Source: Mycobacterium sp. 1423905.2
GTDB taxonomy: Bacteria > Actinomycetota > Actinomycetes > Mycobacteriales > Mycobacteriaceae
DNA: 40,416 nucleotides
NCBI RefSeq assembly: GCF_001673155.1
Contig: NZ_LZLE01000018.1
Span: forward strand, 1-40,416
Reading direction: 5' to 3'
The notes beneath the pieces are model-generated. The model had not been told where the DNA came from. It ran no database searches and was given only the letters and a program-made list of their open reading frames with translations. The translations under genes were made by a program, and so were the position numbers. This document shows positions 1 through 11,044 of this stretch, in pieces (within the stretch, counting starts at the first letter, position 1; each line of letters opens with the position of its first letter).

Positions 1-2
1 AT

Positions 3-302
3 ATGCGGAACGGATTGCGCCGCTGGGTGGCCAACACCGAGACCACGATCCGGTGGTCGGATTCGACTCGGGCGGACTGGGATCGGCATCTGCGCCCGAT
101 GCTGGCGCGGCGATTCGAGATCGCCACCGGCCAGCGGCTCACCAAAGATCCGGCCGCTTTCGCCGCGACCGGGCGGATGCTGTTCGGGCCGGCCCTGTGG
201 GAATGGGTGAACCCGAACAACGTCACCCACGCCCGAGACCAGCGACCAGGACCCGGGCGCGCGACGTTGGAAGAAATTCTGCAACGGCTAGAGCAGGTAT
301 GA
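3..302 (+). CDS. C-terminal part of an unrecognised protein upstream of moxR
   Basis: The frame is open from the left edge to a TGA at 300-302 and gives 99 residues. It probably starts outside the window, although an ATG lies at position 3. The visible part is soluble in character, rich in Arg, Trp and Asp, with no membrane segment and no motif I can name. By position it corresponds to Rv3165c of M. tuberculosis, a protein of unknown function of about 160 residues just upstream of the MoxR/DUF58 pair. It ends 28 bp before the moxR start on the same strand, so cotranscription is likely. No function is assigned. Confidence 0.6.
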   Translation: MRNGLRRWVANTETTIRWSDSTRADWDRHLRPMLARRFEIATGQRLTKDPAAFAATGRMLFGPALWEWVNPNNVTHARDQRPGPGRATLEEILQRLEQV

Positions 303-330
303 CCACAGACGACTCGGGTATGACTCACCT

Positions 331-1302
<972 letters not shown>

Positions 1303-1316
1303 GCGACGGCCCGCCG

Positions 1317-2582
1317 ATGATCCAAACTCGTGATGTCGAAATCCATTGGCGCGCATCTCCGCTGACGTTGGCTCTGGCCACGAGCGCCGGGGTGGCCCTG
1401 GCCGTTGCGGTGATGACCGGCCGCTGGCAGCTGATAGCGTTCGCCGCGCCGCTGCTGGGCGTGTTGTGCTCGATCAGCTGGCAGCCCAAGGTGCCGACCG
1501 TTCAGGTGCACGGCGAGCCCGATCTGCAGCGGTGCTTTGAAACCGAGCAGGCGCGGGTCACCGTATGGGTCACTGCGGAATCCGACGAAGCGTCGATCGA
1601 GTTGTCAGTGTCGGGCGTCGACGGAATGGACATCGACGTCGTCGAATCCAAGTCCGGTCCCTCGAAAACGGTTGCAGCAGTCGCACATCGGTGGGGGCGG
1701 TACCCCATCCGTGCCCGAGTCGACCTGCTGGCGCGCGGCGGTTTGCTGTGCGGGACCGGCACGGTCGACGCCGCCCACGTCGTGGTCTTTCCGCTCACTC
1801 CGCCGCAGTCGACGTCGATTCCGCAGACGGAGTTGCTGGATCGGCTGGGCACCCACCTCACCCGCCACACCGGTCCGGGGGTCGAGTACGCCGACATCCG
1901 CCCGTATGTGCCTGGTGACCAGTTGCGGGCGGTGAACTGGGCGGTGAGCGCACGACGCGGGCGTCTGCACGTCACGCAGCGGCTGACCGACCGGGCCGCG
2001 GACGTCGTGGTGCTCATCGACACCTACCGTCAGCCGCCGGGTCCGGCCACCGAGGCGACCGAACGAGTCGTGCGGGGCGCAGCGCAGGTGGTCCAGACCG
2101 CCCTGCGAAACAGCGACCGTGCCGGGATCGTCGCGCTGGGCGGCAACCGTCCGCGGTGGTTGGGAGCCGACATCGGACAACGCCAGTTCTATCGGGTGCT
2201 CGACACGGTGCTCGGTGCCGGCGAGCGGTTCGAACGCACCACGGGGACGTTGGCGCCGCGCGCCGCTGTCCCCAACGGCGCCATCGTGATCGCGTTCTCC
2301 ACGCTGCTCGACACCGAATTCGCCTTGGCGTTGATCGACTTACGCCGACGCGGCCACGTCGTGCTGGCCGTCGACGTGTTGGACACCTCGCCGTTCGAGG
2401 GCGAGCATGATCCGCTGGTCATCCGGTTGTGGGGACTGCAGCGTTCCGCGATGTACCGGGACATGGCGACCATCGGTGTCGACATCCTGTCCTGGCCGGG
2501 GGATCGCTCGCTCGAGCTGTCGATGGGAGCGCTGCCGGACCGGCGACGCCGAGTGCGCGGACGGCTACGGGGAGCGCATTGA
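1317..2582 (+). CDS. DUF58 domain protein (vWA-like), MoxR partner
   Basis: From the ATG at 1317 this gives 421 residues. An ATG upstream at 1224 lies inside moxR and would add 31 Arg-rich residues with no homology feel, so 1317 is preferred; it leaves 14 bp after the moxR stop. Two hydrophobic segments lie near residues 15-36 and 38-54. The DUF58 hallmark follows near residues 180-213: PGVEYADIRPYVPGDQLR, then VNWAVSAR. A vWA-like fold comes next, with VVVLIDTYRQ near residue 224. MoxR-DUF58 pairs are widespread and are usually linked to envelope or protein-complex assembly. The equivalent is Rv3163c, about 423 residues. The precise role is unknown. Confidence 0.88.
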   Translation: MIQTRDVEIHWRASPLTLALATSAGVALAVAVMTGRWQLIAFAAPLLGVLCSISWQPKVPTVQVHGEPDLQRCFETEQARVTVWVTAESDEASIELSVSGVDGMDIDVVESKSGPSKTVAAVAHRWGRYPIRARVDLLARGGLLCGTGTVDAAHVVVFPLTPPQSTSIPQTELLDRLGTHLTRHTGPGVEYADIRPYVPGDQLRAVNWAVSARRGRLHVTQRLTDRAADVVVLIDTYRQPPGPATEATERVVRGAAQVVQTALRNSDRAGIVALGGNRPRWLGADIGQRQFYRVLDTVLGAGERFERTTGTLAPRAAVPNGAIVIAFSTLLDTEFALALIDLRRRGHVVLAVDVLDTSPFEGEHDPLVIRLWGLQRSAMYRDMATIGVDILSWPGDRSLELSMGALPDRRRRVRGRLRGAH

Positions 2583-2583
2583 G

Positions 2584-3033
2584 ATGGCCAGCGTCGCACA
2601 GTCCGGCAGCCGTGTGACGTCGTTGATTTTCGGTGCCCTCATGGTCGCCTCGGCGTCGGTGGACTCGCAAGGGCCGGCGATCGTGGTCGTGGTTGCGGCG
2701 TGTCTGGCGGTTGTTGCCGGCATGCTGTCGCGTCCGGCGGCGACCGTTGCGGTGCTGCTCTCGGGCGTGTTGATCGTGGCGGCGGACGCTTCACCCGGAC
2801 TGGCCGCGGTGTCGGGGTTGTGTGCCGCGGCCTACCTGGTCTGTCGGCACGCCGAAGGCTCACCGTTCGCCGTCGTCATCGGAAGTTGGCCGACAATTCT
2901 TGCCGCCGTTGGGTTTTCCTTTGTCGGTTTGGTAGCCACGCAGTTTCCCTTGGAAGTGCCGTGGTTACCGTTGCTGGCCCCGTTGGCCGTGTTGGCGATC
3001 TACGTGCTGGCCACCCGCCCGTTCCTGCGCTGA
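2584..3033 (+). CDS. Small integral membrane protein downstream of DUF58 gene
   Basis: The ATG at 2584 is preceded by GGGGAG at 2568-2573 and lies one base after the DUF58 stop, giving 149 residues. The frame also extends upstream inside the DUF58 gene, but that extension is not hydrophobic and lacks a ribosome binding site. The protein is almost wholly hydrophobic, with about four to five predicted membrane segments from residue 13 onward and a short basic C-terminus ATRPFLR. No enzymatic motif is visible. By position it is the Rv3162c equivalent. It ends only 14 bp from the convergently transcribed nuoN stop, so the two operons abut without a visible intrinsic terminator. Confidence 0.8.
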   Translation: MASVAQSGSRVTSLIFGALMVASASVDSQGPAIVVVVAACLAVVAGMLSRPAATVAVLLSGVLIVAADASPGLAAVSGLCAAAYLVCRHAEGSPFAVVIGSWPTILAAVGFSFVGLVATQFPLEVPWLPLLAPLAVLAIYVLATRPFLR

Positions 3034-3047
3034 CCGGCGCCTAAGCG

Positions 3048-4628
3048 TTATTGCACCAGTTGGGCTGCGCGATCGGCCAAGTCCAATACCGGTTGCGGCA
3101 CGATACCCAAAACCACAGTGACCAAGGCGCATACCGCAATGGCGACCTTGCTCAACACCCCGGGCGCCACCACTTGTGGTGTGTCGTCGGTGCCTTCGGT
3201 GAAGAACATCAACACGATCACCCGAACGTAGAAGTATGCGGCGATCCCGCTGGCCACCACGCCGACGATCACCAGCGGCACCGCGCCGCCCCCGGCGGCG
3301 GCCTTGAACACCGCGAATTTACTGACGAACCCACTCGTGAGCGGGATGCCGGCGAAGGCCAGCAAGAACATCGAAAGCATCACGCCCACAATGGGTGAGC
3401 GCTGACCCAGCCCCGCCCAGTGCGACAGATCGGCGTCCTCGACACCGTCGCGGTTGCGGATCAAACCCACAATCGCGAAGGCGCCTACTGTGCTGAAACT
3501 GTAGGCGACCAAGTAGAACAGCGTGGCCGAGAGACCCGCGGCGTTGTCGGCGATGACGCCGGTGAGGATGAAACCGACGTGCGCCACCGACGAATACGCC
3601 AGCATCCGCTTGACGTCGGTCTGATTCACCGCGGTGATGGTGCCCACGGCCATGGTCAGGATCGCGATCGCCCACAGCACCGGGCGCCATTGGTCATGCA
3701 ACGGGGGCAGCGCGACGTAAATGACGCGCAGCAGCGCCCCGAACGCCGCGACCTTGGTGGCCGCTGCCATGAACCCGGTGACCGGCGTCGGGGCGCCTTG
3801 GTAGACGTCGGGAATCCATGAGTGGAAAGGCACCGCACCGACTTTGAACAACAGCCCGACCGACAGCAGCGCGACGCCGACCAACGCCATCGACGAATCA
3901 CTGCGGGCGGCCAGTGCGGCACGGATGCCCGGCAAGGTCAGCGTGCCCGTCGCTCCGTACAGCAGCGCAACACCGTAGAGGAAGAACGCCGACGAGAATG
4001 CGCCCAGCAGGAAGTACTTCATCGCCGCCTCCTGCGAGAGCAGGCGGCGGTGCCGAGCCAGGCCGCACATCAAGTACAACGGCAGCGAAAGCACTTCCAG
4101 CGCAACGAACATGGTCAGCAGGTCGTTGGATGCGGGGAATACCATCATGCCGCCGACGGACAGCAACGCCAGCGGGAACAGCTCGGTCTGCGCCGCACCG
4201 GCGCGCTCCGCCTCGTGCTCAGCGTCACTGTCGGGCACCGCGGAGGCTTGCGGGGTAAAGGAATCCAGCCCCGCGTGGCCCGCTGCCACCGCAACCTTGC
4301 TGCGTGCGCCGACGCGGCTGCGTTCGGCCATGAAGATCACCGCGAGCACGGCCACCAGCAGCACGGTGCCTTGCAGGAATAGAGCGGGTCGGTCAATGGC
4401 CATCGCCCCCACGACGGCGCGACTACCGGATGCCGGTATGGACTTCGCGACCACGATGTCGGCGACCAGCGCCGCCACCAACCCGCCGAGGGCTAGGGCC
4501 ACCTGGGCGGCGTAGCGCAGTCGCCGCGGCAGGAACGCTTCGACGAGCACACCCGCCACCGCGACTCCGAACACGATCAATATCGGGCACAGCAGGAAGT
4601 ACTCGATGCTGGGGCTGGGCAAAGTCAT
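3048..4628 (-). CDS. nuoN: NADH:quinone oxidoreductase subunit N
   Basis: NuoN is one of the three antiporter-like proton-channel subunits of complex I in the cytoplasmic membrane. The protein has 526 residues and about 14 hydrophobic segments. The family's key charged residues are visible: Glu178 in ALEVLSLPLYL, Lys262 in LLFKVGAVPFHSWIPD, and Lys292 in AAATKVAAFG. A hydrophilic stretch near residues 101-150 interrupts the early membrane segments; I believe mycobacterial NuoN proteins share this. The ATG at 4628 overlaps the nuoM stop by 4 bp (ATGA), consistent with translational coupling. It is the last gene of the nuo operon. Confidence 0.97.
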   Translation of the reverse strand: MTLPSPSIEYFLLCPILIVFGVAVAGVLVEAFLPRRLRYAAQVALALGGLVAALVADIVVAKSIPASGSRAVVGAMAIDRPALFLQGTVLLVAVLAVIFMAERSRVGARSKVAVAAGHAGLDSFTPQASAVPDSDAEHEAERAGAAQTELFPLALLSVGGMMVFPASNDLLTMFVALEVLSLPLYLMCGLARHRRLLSQEAAMKYFLLGAFSSAFFLYGVALLYGATGTLTLPGIRAALAARSDSSMALVGVALLSVGLLFKVGAVPFHSWIPDVYQGAPTPVTGFMAAATKVAAFGALLRVIYVALPPLHDQWRPVLWAIAILTMAVGTITAVNQTDVKRMLAYSSVAHVGFILTGVIADNAAGLSATLFYLVAYSFSTVGAFAIVGLIRNRDGVEDADLSHWAGLGQRSPIVGVMLSMFLLAFAGIPLTSGFVSKFAVFKAAAGGGAVPLVIVGVVASGIAAYFYVRVIVLMFFTEGTDDTPQVVAPGVLSKVAIAVCALVTVVLGIVPQPVLDLADRAAQLVQ

Positions 4629-6190
4629 TGGTGCGGTCCTTCGGCTGTCCGGGGTACGCCGGATACGACGGGAGCGGGGTCGTGCTGGCCGATGGTGGTC
4701 ATGGTGTTCTTGACCGCCGGGTCAATCAGGTCGAGCACCGGTTTCGGGTAGACGCCGAGCACCAGTAGCAATGCGATGAGCGGTGCGACGACGACCATTT
4801 CCCGCGGCAACAGGTCACGGATTCGTTCGTTACCCTCGGCCACCGGACCGGTCATGACGCGTTGGTAGAGCCAGAGCATGTAAATGGCCGACAGCACCAA
4901 CGCGGTCACCCCAACGGCGGCCGCCAACCAGTAGCGGTTGAAAGTCCCCAGCAGAACCAGGAATTCGCTGATGAACGGCGCCAGGCCCGGTAATGACAGA
5001 GTGGCCATCGCCGACACGAGGAAGGTGCCGGCCAGCACCGGCGCCACCTTCTGCACACCGCCGTAGTCGGCGATCCTGCGGCTGCCGTGCCGGGAGATGA
5101 GGAATCCCGCGATCAGGAACACCGCCGCCGTGGACAGACCGTGGTTGAGCATGTACAGCGTCGACCCGCTCTGCCCCTGGGTGGTCATCACGAATATGCC
5201 GGCGATGATGAACCCGAAGTGCGAAATGGAGGTGTAGGCGATCAGCCGCATGATGTCGGTCTGGCCGATCGCCACGATGGCGCCGTACACCACCCCGATG
5301 ATGGCCAGCGTGACGATCAGCGGACGGAAATACGTTGAGGCGTCAGGGAACAGCTGCAAGCAGTAGCGCAGCATGCCGAACGTGCCGACCTTGTCCATGA
5401 TCGCCATCATCAGCACCGCGCTCGCCGGCGGCGCCTCGACCGCGGCGTCGGGTAGCCAGCGGTGAAACGGCCACAGCGGGGCCTTGATGGCGAAGGCGAA
5501 CATGAAGCCGAGGAACAGCGCCTTGAACACCGCGGTGTTGGCGCCGTAACGGCCGGAGGTGACGCCGGCGACGATCTCGCGGAAGTCGAAGGTACCGGGA
5601 CCGTGCTGGGCGGTGACAACGTACAGCCCGATCACCGCGGCCAGCATGATCAGACCGCCGAACAGGTTGTACAGCAGGAACTTCACCGCGGCGCGAGAGC
5701 GCCCTGGGCCGTCACCGAAGCCGCCGATGAGGAAGTACATCGGGATCAGCATCGCTTCGAAGAAGACGTAGAACAGCAGCACGTCGAGCGCGATCACCGA
5801 GATGAGCACCATTGATTCGATGGCCAGCGTCAAAGCCACGTACGCGTGGACACCGCGGGTGCGTTCGCCGCCGTCATTCCAGCCGGCCACCAACAGCAAC
5901 GGGATCAGCACCGCGGTCAGCAACACCAGCACCACCGCGATGCCGTCCACGCCCAGGGTGTAGCCGGCGCCGAAAGCCGGTATCCAGCTGTGACTTTCGA
6001 CGAACTGGAACGGTGCACCGCCGGTCTTGAACCCGGCCGTGATGACGACGGCGACCGCCAGCGTCAGGACGCTGACCACCAAACCGGTCCATTTCGCCAG
6101 CTGACGCAGACCAGGGGGCAGCAAGATGATCAACACCGAACCCGCCAGGGGCAACAGCCACAGAATGCTCAGCCAGGGAGGGTTAGTCAC
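4625..6190 (-). CDS. nuoM: NADH:quinone oxidoreductase subunit M
   Basis: NuoM is a proton-translocating antiporter-like subunit of complex I. Two consecutive GTG codons (6193 and 6190) can start it. I chose 6190 because it gives the 4-bp GTGA overlap with the nuoL stop seen throughout this operon, and an N-terminus MTNPPWLS that resembles M. tuberculosis NuoM. The product has 521 residues. Conserved channel residues are Glu145 in [17 protein letters not shown], Lys236 in [17 protein letters not shown], and Lys267 in [10 protein letters not shown]. It has about 14 membrane segments. It overlaps nuoN by 4 bp at its 3' end. Confidence 0.97.
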   Translation of the reverse strand: MTNPPWLSILWLLPLAGSVLIILLPPGLRQLAKWTGLVVSVLTLAVAVVITAGFKTGGAPFQFVESHSWIPAFGAGYTLGVDGIAVVLVLLTAVLIPLLLVAGWNDGGERTRGVHAYVALTLAIESMVLISVIALDVLLFYVFFEAMLIPMYFLIGGFGDGPGRSRAAVKFLLYNLFGGLIMLAAVIGLYVVTAQHGPGTFDFREIVAGVTSGRYGANTAVFKALFLGFMFAFAIKAPLWPFHRWLPDAAVEAPPASAVLMMAIMDKVGTFGMLRYCLQLFPDASTYFRPLIVTLAIIGVVYGAIVAIGQTDIMRLIAYTSISHFGFIIAGIFVMTTQGQSGSTLYMLNHGLSTAAVFLIAGFLISRHGSRRIADYGGVQKVAPVLAGTFLVSAMATLSLPGLAPFISEFLVLLGTFNRYWLAAAVGVTALVLSAIYMLWLYQRVMTGPVAEGNERIRDLLPREMVVVAPLIALLLVLGVYPKPVLDLIDPAVKNTMTTIGQHDPAPVVSGVPRTAEGPHQ

Positions 6191-8073
6191 CACAGCTGCA
6201 CCGCCAGGAGCACCGCGGCAACCACTGCCGCACCGGCCAGCATCGACAGGGCGTAGTTGCGGGCGAAGCCAGTCTGGAAGCTGCGCAGGCGATTCGACGT
6301 CCGGCTCACCAGATCGGCCAGGGCGTTGACCGAACCGTCGACGCCGCCGTTGTCGATCTCGACCAGTGCGTGCGTCAGTTGTGCGCCTGGGCGCATGAAC
6401 ACCTCCTCGTTGAAGGCATCGCCGTAGAGGTCGTTGCGTGCGGCATGGGTCGCCGGGTTGACCGCCAGCGGGGCGACTCGGGGGATGGCCGCCCTGGCGT
6501 ACATCGAATAGGCCACGGCGATCCCAACGGCCACGACACCCAGGGCCAGTGCTGTGCTGACCCAGGCCGGGACGGCGTGGGTGACTTCTTCATGCTTGCC
6601 GACGACCGGCTCGAGCCAGCGCTGCAGCGTGTCGCCCACCGCGAACAGCCCCCCGGAGAACACCGAACCGAAGGCGAGCAGGATCATCGGCCACGTCATC
6701 AAGGCAGGCGCCTCATGCGGATGACTGTTTGGCGCCCAGCGCTTTTTGCCGAAGAAGGTCATCAGCATGACCCTCGTCATGTAGAACGCGGTGATGCCCG
6801 CGCCGAGCAGCGCCGCGCCGCCCAGCACGTAGCCCTGGGTGCCGCCAGTGGACAGTGCCGCTTCGATGATGGCGTCCTTGGAGAAGAAGCCGGCGAACGG
6901 TGGGACACCGATGATGGCCAGATAACCGAGCCCGAAGGTGACGAACGTGATCGGCAGCGCCTTGCGCAGGCCGCCGTAGCGGCGCATGTCCTGTTCTTCG
7001 TGCATCGCGTGGATGACCGCTCCGGAACCGAGGAAGAGTCCGGCTTTGAAGAAACCGTGCGTGAGCAGGTGCATGATCGCGAAGGCGTAACCCGCCGGGC
7101 CCAGCCCGGCCGCGAGCACCATGTAGCCGATCTGGCTCATGGTGGAGGCGGCCAGCGCGCGTTTGATGTCGTCCTTGGCGCAGCCGATGAACGCCCCGAG
7201 CAGCAGGGTCACCGCGCCGACGACTACGACGGCCAGGCGGGCATTCGGCGACAGGTTGTACAGCGGATTGGACCGCACGATCAGGTACACGCCGGCGGTC
7301 ACCATGGTGGCGGCGTGGATCAGGGCCGACACTGGGGTGGGACCTTCCATCGCGTCACCCAGCCAGGCTTGCAGCGGCACTTGGGCCGACTTGGCGCATG
7401 CGCCCAACAGCAGCAACAGGCCCATCGCGGTCAATGCGCCGGAACTGGCCGCGGGTGCCCCCGCGAAAACGCCGCTGTAGGACAGCGTTCCGAAGTTGCT
7501 GAACATGACGAACATGCCCAGCGCCAGCCCGGCGTCGCCGACCCGGTTCATCACGAACGCTTTCTTGGCCGCCGTGGCCGCCGAAGGCTTGTGGTACCAG
7601 AAGCCGATCAACAGGTAGGAGGCCAGGCCGACGCCCTCCCAACCGACGTAGAGCAGCACGTAGTTGTCGGCGATGACCAGCAGCAGCATCGACGCCAGGA
7701 ACAAGTTGAGGTAACCGAAAAACCGGCGTCGGTCGGCGTCTTCGGCCATGTAGGAGATCGAATAGATGTGGATCAGCGAGCCGACTCCGGAGATGAGCAG
7801 CACGAAGCACATCGACAGCTGGTCGAGCTGTAGCCCGAAGTTGACTTGCAAGCCGCCGACCGGAATCCAGGTGAACACCTTCTGGTGAATGACGCGGTCA
7901 CCATCGCCTCGGCTGAGCAGCTCGGCCAACAGCGTCGCGCCGACACCGAACGCCGCCAGCGCCGCAGCGCTGCCCAGCCAATGACCGAATGCGTCGGTGC
8001 GTCTGCCCCCGAACAGCAGGATTACGGCCCCCGCCAGGGGCAGTGCCACTAGCAGCCAGGTGTAATGAGTCAT
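6187..8073 (-). CDS. nuoL: NADH:quinone oxidoreductase subunit L
   Basis: NuoL is the distal antiporter-like subunit of complex I, with the long lateral helix near its C-terminus. The ATG at 8073 (MTHYTWLL) is preferred over an upstream in-frame ATG at 8133, which lies inside nuoK and encodes a basic non-conserved extension. Length is 628 residues, close to the mycobacterial norm. Key residues are Glu146 in [19 protein letters not shown] and Lys228 in [28 protein letters not shown] sequence, followed by [12 protein letters not shown]. It begins 10 bp after nuoK and overlaps nuoM by 4 bp. Confidence 0.97.
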   Translation of the reverse strand: MTHYTWLLVALPLAGAVILLFGGRRTDAFGHWLGSAAALAAFGVGATLLAELLSRGDGDRVIHQKVFTWIPVGGLQVNFGLQLDQLSMCFVLLISGVGSLIHIYSISYMAEDADRRRFFGYLNLFLASMLLLVIADNYVLLYVGWEGVGLASYLLIGFWYHKPSAATAAKKAFVMNRVGDAGLALGMFVMFSNFGTLSYSGVFAGAPAASSGALTAMGLLLLLGACAKSAQVPLQAWLGDAMEGPTPVSALIHAATMVTAGVYLIVRSNPLYNLSPNARLAVVVVGAVTLLLGAFIGCAKDDIKRALAASTMSQIGYMVLAAGLGPAGYAFAIMHLLTHGFFKAGLFLGSGAVIHAMHEEQDMRRYGGLRKALPITFVTFGLGYLAIIGVPPFAGFFSKDAIIEAALSTGGTQGYVLGGAALLGAGITAFYMTRVMLMTFFGKKRWAPNSHPHEAPALMTWPMILLAFGSVFSGGLFAVGDTLQRWLEPVVGKHEEVTHAVPAWVSTALALGVVAVGIAVAYSMYARAAIPRVAPLAVNPATHAARNDLYGDAFNEEVFMRPGAQLTHALVEIDNGGVDGSVNALADLVSRTSNRLRSFQTGFARNYALSMLAGAAVVAAVLLAVQLW

Positions 8074-8083
8074 CGTGGCGTTT

Positions 8084-8383
8084 CTAGCCTTTGAGTAGGT
8101 TTGCGTCGTCAACCGACGCCGATTTACGGGCACGGAAAATCGTCATGATGATGGCCAGACCGATGACCACCTCGCAGGCGGCCACCACCATCGTGAAGAA
8201 CGCGATCATCTGCCCGTCGAGGCGGCCGTGCATCCGCGCGAACGTGACGAATGCGAGGTTGACGGCGTTGAGCATCAGCTCAACGCACATGAACATGACG
8301 ATGGCGTTGCGCCGCAATAGCACTCCGGCGGCCCCGATGGTGAACAGCAGTGCCGAAAGGTACAGATAGTTGGCAGGATTCAC
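8084..8383 (-). CDS. nuoK: NADH:quinone oxidoreductase subunit K
   Basis: This is a 99-residue protein with three membrane segments, the typical NuoK size. The two conserved membrane glutamates needed for coupling are present: Glu35 in [15 protein letters not shown] and Glu71 in [13 protein letters not shown]. The start codon is GTG at 8383, embedded in a GTGA overlap with the nuoJ stop at 8380-8382. It sits in the membrane arm next to NuoJ and NuoN. Family and function are secure. Confidence 0.97.
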   Translation of the reverse strand: MNPANYLYLSALLFTIGAAGVLLRRNAIVMFMCVELMLNAVNLAFVTFARMHGRLDGQMIAFFTMVVAACEVVIGLAIIMTIFRARKSASVDDANLLKG

Positions 8384-9177
8384 GATGCACCACCCTTGAT
8401 GGCCTCGGCCGACGGTGTCTGCGCCAGCTCCGCGCCCTTGGCATCGCGGCTACGCAGAATGCGCGAGACCGACAACTCCGAGTAGGAACCGTCGGGCAGC
8501 CGAGCCGCCACGTCGACGGCGTTGTGGCGGGCATAGACGCCGGGACTGGGTAGCGGGGTGGGGTGCCCGCCCGCCCGGAACCGCTCCTGAGAGAGTTCGC
8601 GCTGGGTCTTGCGACGCTCGAAGCGTTCCCGGTGGGCCAACACCATGGCGCCGACGGCGGCCGTGATGAGCAGCGCACTGGTCAGTTCGAAAGCCCACAG
8701 ATAGCGGGAGAAGATCAGCGCCGCCAGGCCCTCGACGTTGCCGTTGGAGTTGGCGGCGCTCAGCCCGGCGAAACCGCCGGCCGCCACGTTGCCGATGGCG
8801 CCGACCAGCAGGACGCCGAACCCGACGCCGGTAACCACTGCGGCAACGCGTTGTCCGCGCAGCGTCTCCTTCAACGATTCCGCGGAATCGACTCCGATGA
8901 GCATGAGCACGAACAAGAACAGCATCATGACCGCGCCGGTGTAGACCACCACTTGGACCACACCCAGGAACAGCGCATCTTGGATCATGTAGAACACCGC
9001 GAGGATGATCATCGTCATCGCCAGGAACATCGCCGAATAGACCGCGTTGACGGCCAGCACCACGCCGAGCGCGCCGATCAGCGCGATGGCTCCCAGCACC
9101 CAGAAAGTGACCGCTTCGCCGGTGGAGGTGCGGGTGATGACGTCGGAGGCGACATTCGAGGCCAGCATCGCCGTCAC
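8380..9177 (-). CDS. nuoJ: NADH:quinone oxidoreductase subunit J
   Basis: NuoJ is a membrane subunit at the junction of the complex I proton pathway. I chose the GTG at 9177 because it overlaps the nuoI stop in the GTGA pattern. An in-frame ATG three codons later (9168, MLASNVAS) is the alternative. A longer upstream frame runs inside nuoI and is rejected. The product has 265 residues, about five membrane segments in the first 190, then a hydrophilic C-terminal tail of about 70 residues ([15 protein letters not shown] onward) that is much longer than the enterobacterial end; I recall M. tuberculosis NuoJ having the same tail. The conserved segment [21 protein letters not shown] is visible. 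Confidence 0.95.
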   Translation of the reverse strand: MTAMLASNVASDVITRTSTGEAVTFWVLGAIALIGALGVVLAVNAVYSAMFLAMTMIILAVFYMIQDALFLGVVQVVVYTGAVMMLFLFVLMLIGVDSAESLKETLRGQRVAAVVTGVGFGVLLVGAIGNVAAGGFAGLSAANSNGNVEGLAALIFSRYLWAFELTSALLITAAVGAMVLAHRERFERRKTQRELSQERFRAGGHPTPLPSPGVYARHNAVDVAARLPDGSYSELSVSRILRSRDAKGAELAQTPSAEAIKGGAS

Positions 9178-9719
9178 CGGGAGTCTCCGGATTTCTGGCT
9201 CTGCCGCAAGCCGTCCGGGGTCACGTTGCCCAGGTAATAGTCCTTGTCGGTGGCGCCGGGGGTCCGGGGATGCGGCGGGGCGGTCATTTCGGGCAGCAGC
9301 GGAGCCAGCAGGCGGTCCTTCTCGTAGATCAGGTCGGCCCGGTTGTCGTCGGCCATCTCGTAGTCGTTGGTCATCGTCAGCGCCCGGGTCGGGCAGGCCT
9401 CGATGCACAGACCGCAGCCGATGCAGCGTAGGTAGTTGATCTGATACACCCGGCCGTAGCGTTCGCCGGGCGAGAACCGCTGCTCCTCGGTGTTATCGGC
9501 GCCCTCGACGTAGATCGCGTCGGCCGGGCACGCCCAGGCGCACAATTCGCAGCCAATGCACTTCTCCAGGCCGTCCGGGTAGCGATTCAGTTGGTGGCGC
9601 CCGTGGTAGCGCGGCGCGACGGGTCCCGGTTTCTCCGGATATTCCTCGGTGACGGTCTTTTTGAACATCGAACCGAGGGTGACGCCGAATCCTGCAACGG
9701 CGTCGAGGAATTTAGCCAC
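9174..9719 (-). CDS. nuoI: NADH:quinone oxidoreductase subunit I (two 4Fe-4S clusters)
   Basis: NuoI carries clusters N6a and N6b, which pass electrons along the peripheral arm of complex I to NuoB. The two ferredoxin motifs are intact: [12 protein letters not shown] (Cys54, 57, 60, 64) and [12 protein letters not shown] (Cys99, 102, 105, 109), numbered from GTG 9719. That start overlaps the nuoH stop by 8 bp (GTGGCTAA) and gives 181 residues beginning [13 protein letters not shown]. As I recall it, M. tuberculosis NuoI carries an extra N-terminal extension of about 30 residues. An ATG at 9782 inside nuoH would lengthen this protein too, but its translation is unrelated and basic. Confidence 0.95.
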   Translation of the reverse strand: MAKFLDAVAGFGVTLGSMFKKTVTEEYPEKPGPVAPRYHGRHQLNRYPDGLEKCIGCELCAWACPADAIYVEGADNTEEQRFSPGERYGRVYQINYLRCIGCGLCIEACPTRALTMTNDYEMADDNRADLIYEKDRLLAPLLPEMTAPPHPRTPGATDKDYYLGNVTPDGLRQSQKSGDSR

Positions 9720-10956
9720 GTGCGTTCTCCTTGCTGGCACCGACAGGCAGCGGCGGTGTCGGGAAAGCCGATTCGCTGTCAACGGTTGTTCGGTCGGGGC
9801 GTTTACGGTTTTCGCGTTCCATCGCCCGGATGCTGGGGGTGGTGAATGGCTTGCGCAGGGATAGCACCAGCAGCGCCGCGACGACCAGGCTGCTGATCAC
9901 CAGATACAGCATCCAGTGGTCGTTGCCCTGGTTGCGCATCGAGCGGATCACCGCGGCGATCATCACCCAGACCAGGGAGACGGGGATCAGCAACTTCCAA
10001 CCGAGCGCCATGAATTGGTCGTAGCGCAGGCGGGGCAGCGTGGCCCGCAGCCAGAAGTAGATGAACAAAAAGCCCCACACCTTGGCGGTGAACCACAGCA
10101 GCGGCCACCAGCCGGTGTTGGCGCCGCTCCACATGTTCAGTGGCCATGGCGCATGCCAGCCGCCCAGGAACATCGTTGCGGCGAGCGCGGAAACCGTTGT
10201 CATGTTGACGTATTCGGACAGCATGAACATCGCGAATTTCAGCGAGGAGTATTCGGTGTGGAAGCCGGCGACCAGCTCGCCCTCGGCCTCGGGTAAGTCG
10301 AAGGGGGCGCGGTTGGTTTCACCGACCATCGCGATCAGGTAGACCACGAACGACGGCAGCAGCAGGAAGATGTACCAGATCCGGTCCTGTGCGGCGACGA
10401 TCTGAGACGTCGACATGCTGCCGGCGAACAGGAACACGGTCGCGAAGGACAGGCCCATCGCCACCTCGTAGGAGATGACTTGGGCGGTCGAACGCACCCC
10501 GCCCAGCAACGGGTAGGTGGATCCCGACGCCCAGCCGCCCAGCACGATGCCGTACACGCCGATCGCCGACAGCCCGAGAATGAACAGCACGGCGACCGGA
10601 AGATCAGTGAGCTGCAACGGGGTTCGGTGGCCGAACACCGACACCTCTGGGCCGAAGGGAATGAACGCGAACGCGGTGAATGCCGGGATCACTGATATGA
10701 CGGGCGCGACGAAGTAGACGAACCGGTCGATGCCGCGTGGGGTGATGCTCTCCTTGAGCGCCAGCTTGATTCCGTCCGCCAAGCTCTGCAGGGCGCCCTT
10801 GGGCCCCACCCGGTTGGGTCCGGGCCGCAACTGCATGCGCCCGAGCAGCTTTCGCTCCACCAGGATGGCCACCAACACCGTCAGCATGAGGAACACGAAG
10901 ATGGCGACGGCCTTGGCCAGCACCAGCCACCACGTATCGTGCCCGAACAAGCTCAT
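9712..10956 (-). CDS. nuoH: NADH:quinone oxidoreductase subunit H
   Basis: NuoH forms most of the quinone-access chamber where the membrane arm meets the peripheral arm. The ATG at 10956 ([12 protein letters not shown]) follows a good Shine-Dalgarno (AAGAGGAG around 10965-10972) and gives 414 residues. An in-frame ATG at 11025 is rejected as non-conserved. Conserved stretches include [40 protein letters not shown] and [20 protein letters not shown], with about eight membrane segments. The charged Pro-rich C-terminal tail of about 40 residues is a mycobacterial feature. It starts 88 bp after the nuoG stop, the widest gap inside the operon. Confidence 0.97.
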   Translation of the reverse strand: MSLFGHDTWWLVLAKAVAIFVFLMLTVLVAILVERKLLGRMQLRPGPNRVGPKGALQSLADGIKLALKESITPRGIDRFVYFVAPVISVIPAFTAFAFIPFGPEVSVFGHRTPLQLTDLPVAVLFILGLSAIGVYGIVLGGWASGSTYPLLGGVRSTAQVISYEVAMGLSFATVFLFAGSMSTSQIVAAQDRIWYIFLLLPSFVVYLIAMVGETNRAPFDLPEAEGELVAGFHTEYSSLKFAMFMLSEYVNMTTVSALAATMFLGGWHAPWPLNMWSGANTGWWPLLWFTAKVWGFLFIYFWLRATLPRLRYDQFMALGWKLLIPVSLVWVMIAAVIRSMRNQGNDHWMLYLVISSLVVAALLVLSLRKPFTTPSIRAMERENRKRPDRTTVDSESAFPTPPLPVGASKENARG

Positions 10957-11044
10957 TGGCGCGGCTCCTCTTGGTGCGACGGTGCGCAGTCGTACGTCGA
11001 TGTCGGCGTGTCCAGGTACCGACACGCACGCTCGCGGCGACGGG

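Noticed and set aside
6370..7833. 487-codon open frame on the plus strand
   Set aside because: Antisense to nuoL; His/Gln/Gly/Arg-rich translation typical of the complement of a membrane-protein gene.
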